This document shows, piece after piece, positions 58,236 through 64,000 of a stretch of 64,000 nucleotides of DNA (the stretch's first letter is position 1; the number at the start of each line of letters is the position of its first letter). The position numbers and the translations under genes are program-made. The stretch comes from Dasypus novemcinctus (lineage: Eukaryota; Chordata; Mammalia; Cingulata; Dasypodidae), in the NCBI RefSeq assembly GCF_030445035.2, contig NC_080698.1, forward strand, positions 24,893,294-24,957,293. The letters run 5' to 3'. The notes beneath the pieces were generated by a model. The model did not search any database, was not told where the DNA came from, and worked only from the letters and a program-made list of their open reading frames with translations.

Positions 58236-58689
58236 CTCTAGCTAGAAATTCTAGTACATGTTGAATAACAGTGATGATAGTGACCATCCTTGTCTTTTTC
58301 CTGATCTTGGAGGGAAAGCTTTCAGCCCTTCCCTACTGAGTATGTTAGCGCTGGGTTTTTTCATATATGCCCTTTATCGTATTGAGGAACTTTCCTTCTA
58401 TTCCTATCTTTTGAAGTGCTTTCATCAAGAAAGGATGCTTGATTTTGTTGAATGCCTTTTCTGTAACAATCAAGATGATTGTGTTTTTTTCCCTTCAATT
58501 TGTTAATGTTGTTTATTATGTTAATTGATTTTTTGTGTTGAAGTACCCTTGCATATCAGGAATAAATTTCACTTGGTCATAATGTCCATTTCTTTCAGCA
58601 TGTTGTTGATTTGATTTGCAAGTATTTTGTTGAGAATTTTTGCATATGTGTTCATTAGAGATATTGGTCTATAATTCTCTTTTATTTTC

Positions 58690-59104
58690 TTTTTTATGTT
58701 TATTATTATCATTATTATTTTTAATACTTTATCTTCCCCTCGTTGTTGTTTGTGCTCACTGTCTGCTCTCTGTGTCCATTCACTGTGTATTCTTTTTCTT
58801 TAGTAGACTCTGGGAACCGATACTGGGACCTCTGGTGTGGGAGAGAGGCAATCAATTGCTTGGGCCACTTCAGCATTCTGGTCTGCTGCGTCTCTCACTG
58901 TCTTTCCTCTGTGTCTCCCTTTGTTGCATCATCTTGCTGCGTCAGTTCTCCATGGCCTGGACTGTCAGCTCTCCACGGGCACAGGTCATCGGCTCTCTGC
59001 AGGTATGGGCCAGCTTGCCTTTACCAGGAGATTCTAGGAATCAAACCTGGGACCTCCCATATGGTAGATGGGAGCCCAATCACTTGAGCCACATCTGCTT
59101 CCCT
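58690..59104 (-). mobile_element. Long dimeric-type DAS SINE, antisense, in L1
   Basis: The head end GAGCCACATCTGCTTCCCT is right. A second tRNA-like unit (reverse complement of GGGAACCGATACTGGGACCT) lies near 58810. Target boundaries are approximate. Confidence 0.83.
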
Positions 59105-59249
59105 CTCTTTTCTTATAGTATCTTTATCTGGTTTTGGTATTAGGGTGATATTGACTTCATAAAATGTGTTGAGTAATTTTTCCTCCTTTTTGATTTTTTT
59201 GGAAGAGTTTAAATAGGATTGGTATTAATTCTTCTCAAAATGTTTGGTA

Positions 59250-59635
59250 GAGGGAAGAGAATGTGGCTCAAGTGATTGGGCTTCCATCTAGCATATGGGA
59301 GGACCTGGGTTCAATCCCCGTGCCTGTGTGGTGAGCCAGGCCCACACAGCAAGCCAAGCAAGTCTTGCGGCAAGATGATGATGCAAGAAAAAGAGATGAA
59401 GGGGAGGGTCAAGGCAAGATACAACAGAAACCAGGAACTGAGGTGGCACAAGTGACAGGAAACTCTCCACATCGGAGGTCCCTAGGATTGATTCCTGGTG
59501 AATCCTAGAGGAGAAAACAAGAAGAGAAGACAAAAAAGGAACAGAGACAGAAGATCATACAGTGAATGGACACAGACAGTGAAACAGCAGGGGCGGGGAG
59601 GGGAGAATAAATAAATAAATATGGTACTAAAAAAA
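59250..59635 (+). mobile_element. Long dimeric-type DAS SINE in L1
   Basis: The first unit has GGTTCAATCCCCGTGCCTG. The second unit has GAGGTGGCACAAGTGACAGG and AGGATTGATTCCTGGTG. Target duplication AATGTTTGGTA is at 59239-59249 and 59636-59646. Confidence 0.93.
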
Positions 59636-60290
59636 AATGTTTGGTAAAATTCACCTGAAAAGCCATCTGGTCCTGGACTTTTTTTTCTTGAGAGATTTTT
59701 GATGACTGATTCAATGTCTTTAAAGGTGATTGGTTTGTTGAGTTCTTCTGTTTCTTGTAGAGTCAATGTAGGTTGTTTGTGTGTTTCTAAGAACTTGTTC
59801 ATTTCATCTAGGTTGTCTAATTTATTGGCATACACTTTCTCATAATATCCTCTTAGATCTTTTTTATTTCTGTAGAGTCAGTTGTAACATCCCCCATTTC
59901 ATTTCTGATTTTATTTCTTTGCAGTTTTTTTTCTTTGATTGTCTAGCTTAAGGGTTTGTCGATTTTATTGATCTTCTCAAAGAACCAACTTTTGGTTTAT
60001 TGATTTGTTCAAGTTCTCTGTTTCCTTGTTTTGATCTTCTAATTGTCCTATCTAATGATGAGAGTGGTGTGTTGAAGTCTCCTACTATTTAAAGAGGTCA
60101 CAAGTTATCCCTTCAGTTTTGCCAGAGTTTGCCTCATGTGTTTTGGGGAACCTTTATTAGATGCTTAGATCTTTATGGCTGTTTTTTCTTCCTGGTGGAT
60201 TGTCCCTTTTATTAATATGTAGTGGCCTTCATCTCTTGTAACTCTGTTGAATTTAAAGTCTGTTTTGTCAGGTATTAGTATGGCTCAGAC

Positions 60291-60704
60291 TGCTTTTTTT
60301 TTTTAAGATTTATTTATTTATTTATTTCTCTCCCTTTCCCCCTCTCCCCCCGCCAGTCATCTGCTGTCTCTGTCCATTCGCTGTGTTCTTCTGTGACCGC
60401 TTTTATCCTTATCAGCGGTACCGGGAATCTGTGTTTCTTTTTGTTGCATTATCTTATTGTGTCAGCTCTCCGTGTGTATGGCGCCATTCTTGGGCAGACT
60501 GCACTTTCTTTCGCACTGGGCAGCTCCTTACGGGGCACACTCCTTGCGCGTGGGGCTTCCCTATGCGGGGGGACACCCCTGCATGGCACAGCACTTCTTG
60601 CGCACATAAGCACCGCGCATGGGCCAGCTCCACACAGGTCAAGGAGGCCCGGGGGACCTCCCATGTGGTAGGCGGACATCCTATCCATTGGGCCAAGTCC
60701 ACTC
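60291..60704 (-). mobile_element. Long DAS SINE, antisense, in L1
   Basis: It has the T-rich end, GCGCGTGGGGCTTCCCTATG body and GGGCCAAGTCCACT head end. A short deletion removed part of the B-box region (GAGGCCCGGGGGACCTCCC), so it lacks the usual GGTTTGAACC. Confidence 0.88.
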
Positions 60705-60828
60705 AGGAGTATCTTTTTCCAACCTTTGAGTTTAAGCTGATTTTTATCCCTGGATCTAAGGTGAGTCTCCTCTAGACAGCATGTGAATGGCTCATGTTTT
60801 TTATCTCTTCTGTCAGTCTATATCTTTT

Positions 60829-61232
60829 TTTTTTTTCCCTCTCCCTCAGGTGTCTGCTCTCTGTGTGTATTCGCTGTGTGTTCTTCTGCATTCCCTGGTA
60901 TTCTTGTCAGCAGCACTGGGAAACTGTGTCTCTTTTTTGTTGCATCATCTTGCTGCGTCAGCTCTCAGTGCATGAAGTGCCACTCCTGGGCAGGCTGCAC
61001 TTTTATCATGAGGGGCGCCTCTCCTTATGGGGTCCATTCCTTGCACGTGGGGCTCCTTATGTGGGGGACACCCCTGTGTGGCACAGCACTACTTACATGC
61101 ATCAGCACTACTTACATGCATCAGCACTACTTGGGCCAACTTCACCACACGGGTCAGGAGGCCCTGGGTTTGAACCCTGGACCTCTCATGTGGTAGACAG
61201 ATGCTCTATCAATTGAGCTAAATCTGCTTCCC
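60829..61232 (-). mobile_element. Long DAS SINE, antisense, in L1
   Basis: GGTTTGAACCCTGGACCTC and the head end ATCTGCTTCCCT are on the right. A short internal direct repeat of CAGCACTACTTACATGCAT occurs at about 61085-61125. Target duplications TCTATATCTTTT (60817-60828) and TCTGTATCTTTT (61233-61244). Confidence 0.92.
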
Positions 61233-61880
61233 TCTGTATCTTTTGATTGGGGAGTTTACCATTCACATTCAATGATATTACTGTAAATGCATTATTTACT
61301 TCCACCATTTTATTCTTTGGTTTTCATATGTCATATCTTATTTTTGTCTGTCTTTTTACTATTTTGGTTATCATTTCTGGTAGTCTTCCGCATGCTTCTC
61401 CAGGCAGCTCTGTCTTACCTTTTTCTTTCAGGCTATAAGACTCCCTTTAAAGCTTCCTGCAAAGGCAGAATCTTTTTTATGAATTCTCTTAGTTTCTGTT
61501 TATTCGTGGGGGTTTTCAATTCACCTCCATATCTGAAAGACAGTTTTGCTGGATAGTGATTTCTCAGCCAGCAATTTTTCTTTTTCAGTATCCCTAATTA
61601 TATCATACCACTGTTTTCTCATCTTCAGGATTTCTGATGAACAATTCTCACTGAGTCTTACTTGTATATGATGGTTTGCTTCTCCCTTGCTTCTCTGAGT
61701 TTTCTTTTTATTTTTGGTGCTTGACATTCTGAGTAGTATGTATCTTGGATAGGGGAGTAGGTCTATTAGAATTTATTTTGATTGGGGTATACTATTCTTC
61801 TTGGACATGTAAATTCATTTCTTTCAATGAGAGTTGAAAAATTCAGCCATTTTATCCCCAAATACTCTTTCTGTCCCTAT

Positions 61881-61928
61881 TCTCTTCTCTTCTCTTCTCT
61901 TCTCTTCTCTTCTCTTCTCTTCTCTTCT
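61881..61928. repeat. (TTCTC)n microsatellite
   Basis: About nine perfect TCTCT/TTCTC units lie inside the antisense L1 ORF1 remnant. Confidence 0.93.
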
Positions 61929-62232
61929 GGAACTCCCACAATATATATGTTGTTGCGCTTCATGTGATCAGTCAAATCCCTGAGCCCCTGCTCAATTTTT
62001 TCCATTCTTTAGTGTCTGTGTTCTTCTCTGTTTTCAATTTCAATTGTTCTGTCTTCTGGATCACATATTTTCTTCTATCATTGCGAATCTCTTGTATGAC
62101 TCTAATATGTTCTTTATCATCTATTATGTCTTTCATTACCATAAGCTTGTTATTTTTCTACTTAGGTTTTCAGATTCTTCTTTTTGCTTACCCAGTGTCC
62201 TCTTGATGTCCCTTTTCTCTCTAGCCACATGT

Positions 62233-63325
62233 AGCAGTTTGATATAGTTATGAATTCCAAAAATAGATGTTGGGTTATATTTGTAAACTGGTCTGTACCT
62301 AGGCATGATTAAATTATGATTAGGCCACATCAGTAGGGTGGCCTCACCTACCACCCCTTGGTAGGTGAGGACTCACAGATAAAAGACCTGGCAAAGGACA
62401 GAGTTGGAGATTTTGATGTTGGAGTTTTGATTTAGAGTTTGATGCTGGAGTCTTGAGCTGGAGCCCTGGGAAGTAAGCACAGAGAGGAAAGAGAGGCAAG
62501 CCCTGGGAAGAGAGGACCTGAGCCAGGAGGAGAACACAGAGGAATAGAGACGGCTCCTTAGACAAAGTAGAAACCCTGGGGAGAGAGACAGAGCTGTTCA
62601 CCTGATAGTGTACAGCTGGCCTTGTGGAACAAGGCAATGCCTAGAGAGCCTCATAGTCTATAGCTGATCTTATGGAGGAAACAGAGGCCCTGAGCCCAGA
62701 AAGGAGGAGGACCTGGGAAGAGAGGAACCCTGGAAGTATGAACCCTGGCAGGTGTCAGCAGCAATCTTGCTCCAACACATGGAAATAGATTTTGGTGAGG
62801 GAAGTAACTTATGCATTATGGCCTGGTATCTGTAAGCTCCTACCCCACCTAAATACCCTTTATAATGGGAAGTGAATGTGGCTCAACTGATAGAGCTTCC
62901 GCCTACCATGTAAGAGGTCCAGGGTTCAATACCCAGGGACTCCTGGCCCGTGTGGTAAGCTGGCCCATGTGCAGTGCTGCCACACGCAAGGAGTGCCATC
63001 CCACACAGGGGTGCCCCCTGCATAGGGGTGCCCTCCACACAAGGAGTACCCCACATAGGGAGAGGCGCCCCGTGCGAAAGCGCAACCCAGCCCACCTAGA
63101 AGTGGTGCCACATAGAGAGAGCTGATGCAGCAGGATGACTAACAAAAGAGACAGATTCCCAGTGCCGCCTGATGAGAATACAAGGGGACATAGAAGAACA
63201 CACAGCAAATCGACATAGAAAGCTGACAACGGGGGGGGGGGGGGGAGGCGGGGCGGGGATAAATAAATAAAAGCCAACAGGCTTCTGGTATTTTGCATCA
63301 GCACACCTTTGGCTGACTAATACAT
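62233..63325 (+). mobile_element. Solo LTR, ERVL/MaLR-like, inserted in L1 and carrying a SINE
   Basis: It begins about 62227 with TGTAGCAGTTTGATATAG and ends GACTAATACA near 63324. The poly(A) region is split by a SINE at about 62866. Flanks CCACA and TCATA fit a 5 bp target duplication with two transitions. The L1 text on each side rejoins when compared with the L1 at 37500-37610. Confidence 0.87.
62866..63265 (+). mobile_element. Long DAS SINE nested in the LTR
   Basis: GGGAAGTGAATGTGGCTCAA, GGTTCAATACCCAGGG, GCAAGGAGTGCC, a G-run near 63230-63245 and AATAAATAAA. It lies between LTR phrases ACCCTTTATAA and AAAGCCAACAGG, which are contiguous in other copies. Confidence 0.92.
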
Positions 63326-64000
63326 CATATTATCTTTCAACTCATTGGTTCTATTTAGGAGGTTTGTGTGAACCTCATTGTTGTCTCAAATCCAATGTCT
63401 AATTTGGAGCTTTGATATTTTCCTTTGCTTGGGCCACATCTCCATTTTCTTAGTATGGCTTATAATTTTTGCCAGTGTCTAGGCATCTGATTTTGTTGGT
63501 GAGTTTACTCTGATGATCAGTTTTTCTCTTGTATAGGGATTTAGTGAAGGGAAGCTGTGTGTTACTTCCATTCTTTGATTCTTGGTTCGGTTTGTTCTAG
63601 CTCTTTAGTATTAACCCTGTTTAGTTGCTCAAATCTGGACCATGGACCCAGTAATGGTTGCAGACCTGCTTTCAAGGACCTTGGGGAGGCAGGCTGTAAA
63701 AGCTGAAAAACTCTTAATGCCCTCACATGCACTTCCTTTGGCAGACCGCTCAGTTCAAACCCTGGCCAGAGTGTGTTTGCTACAACACCAACCATATTTA
63801 TGCAACAGAGGATCCTGCCTTAAGGCTCTTACAGCTTTGCAAAACAAATTTTCTCAGAGGCTATTCTCCAACCTTTACTGGCAGCACTCTCCCTTTTCCC
63901 AAGTAGGAAATAATTCCATTCCCCTCTGCATCCTCAACAACCAGTCCTGGTCAGTAGGGAGAGTGTCTGTGAGAGGTAGATCTCTTTCGTCCTGTGCCAG

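Larger units (their letters stand above)
58236..63900 (-). mobile_element. L1 LINE, antisense, with five nested insertions
   Basis: ORF2 runs in reverse from about 58240 (CATCCTTGTCTTTTTCCTGA, GGTCTATAATTCTC) through the endonuclease domain (about 59640-60760) to ORF1 (61490-62230, TATCATACCACTGTTTTCTC). Its 5' part continues past an LTR at 63326-63900, matching the plus-strand L1 at 37520-37610. SINEs interrupt it at 58690, 59250, 60291 and 60829, and the LTR at 62233. Frames are broken throughout. Confidence 0.85.
55515..64000 (+). other. ATXN7: ATXN7 intron 2 (5' part, continues beyond window)
   Basis: It starts at the GTAACT donor. From 55515 to 56938 no feature is recognised. The rest holds SINEs, an antisense L1 and an LTR. 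No CAG repeat or coding exon is present. Confidence 0.65.

Noticed and set aside
59482..59835. 117-codon minus-strand ORF with reverse-transcriptase-like residues
   Set aside because: It is L1 ORF2 text interrupted by a SINE; no intact frame exists.
61085..61125. Short direct repeats that could suggest an array
   Set aside because: Only two to three imperfect units within a SINE; not a CRISPR array, which would not occur in this genome.

Overview
This is a mammalian genomic window, not a microbial one. Many tRNA-Ala-derived DAS-type SINEs, in short (about 85 bp) and long (about 350-430 bp) forms, place it in Xenarthra, most likely an armadillo such as Dasypus. MIR, L2, L1, ERVL/MaLR-type LTRs and an ERV1-type LTR make up most of the rest.

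Two genes are recognised from their exons. On the minus strand, positions 19749 down to 1462 carry a complete THOC7 gene (THO/TREX complex subunit 7): eight coding exons, all introns with GT-AG boundaries, joining in frame to exactly 204 codons plus stop. On the plus strand, a head-to-head partner starts in the same CpG island. Its 98-base exon at 55417-55514 and its position beside THOC7 identify it as ATXN7 (ataxin-7, the SCA7 gene). Only 5' untranslated exons lie here. The start codon and the polyglutamine CAG exon are expected beyond the right edge, and no CAG tract occurs in the window.

Layout: 1-1190, downstream of THOC7, including a solo LTR just past its poly(A) site; 1207-8000, seven clustered THOC7 exons; 8000-19730, THOC7 intron 1, holding a 3.75 kb two-LTR non-autonomous retroelement with another LTR nested in it, and L1/SINE fragments; about 19560-20480, CpG island and bidirectional promoter; 20107-55416, ATXN7 intron 1 (35 kb), with SINEs, MIRs, a hAT-type element, an ERV1-like LTR and a broken L1; 55417-55514, ATXN7 exon 2; 55515-64000, ATXN7 intron 2, with an antisense L1 interrupted by four SINEs and by an LTR that itself carries a SINE.

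I found no new gene system. The points most worth a second look are the compact bidirectional promoter (a CGG repeat beside the THOC7 start, a strong-context uORF in the predicted ATXN7 leader, a ZNF143-like site), the nested two-LTR element with a leucine-tRNA-type primer site and an internal degenerate tandem repeat, a perfect 98 bp tandem duplication, a pair of unexpectedly similar 112 bp segments, and a subset of long SINEs that look dimeric.
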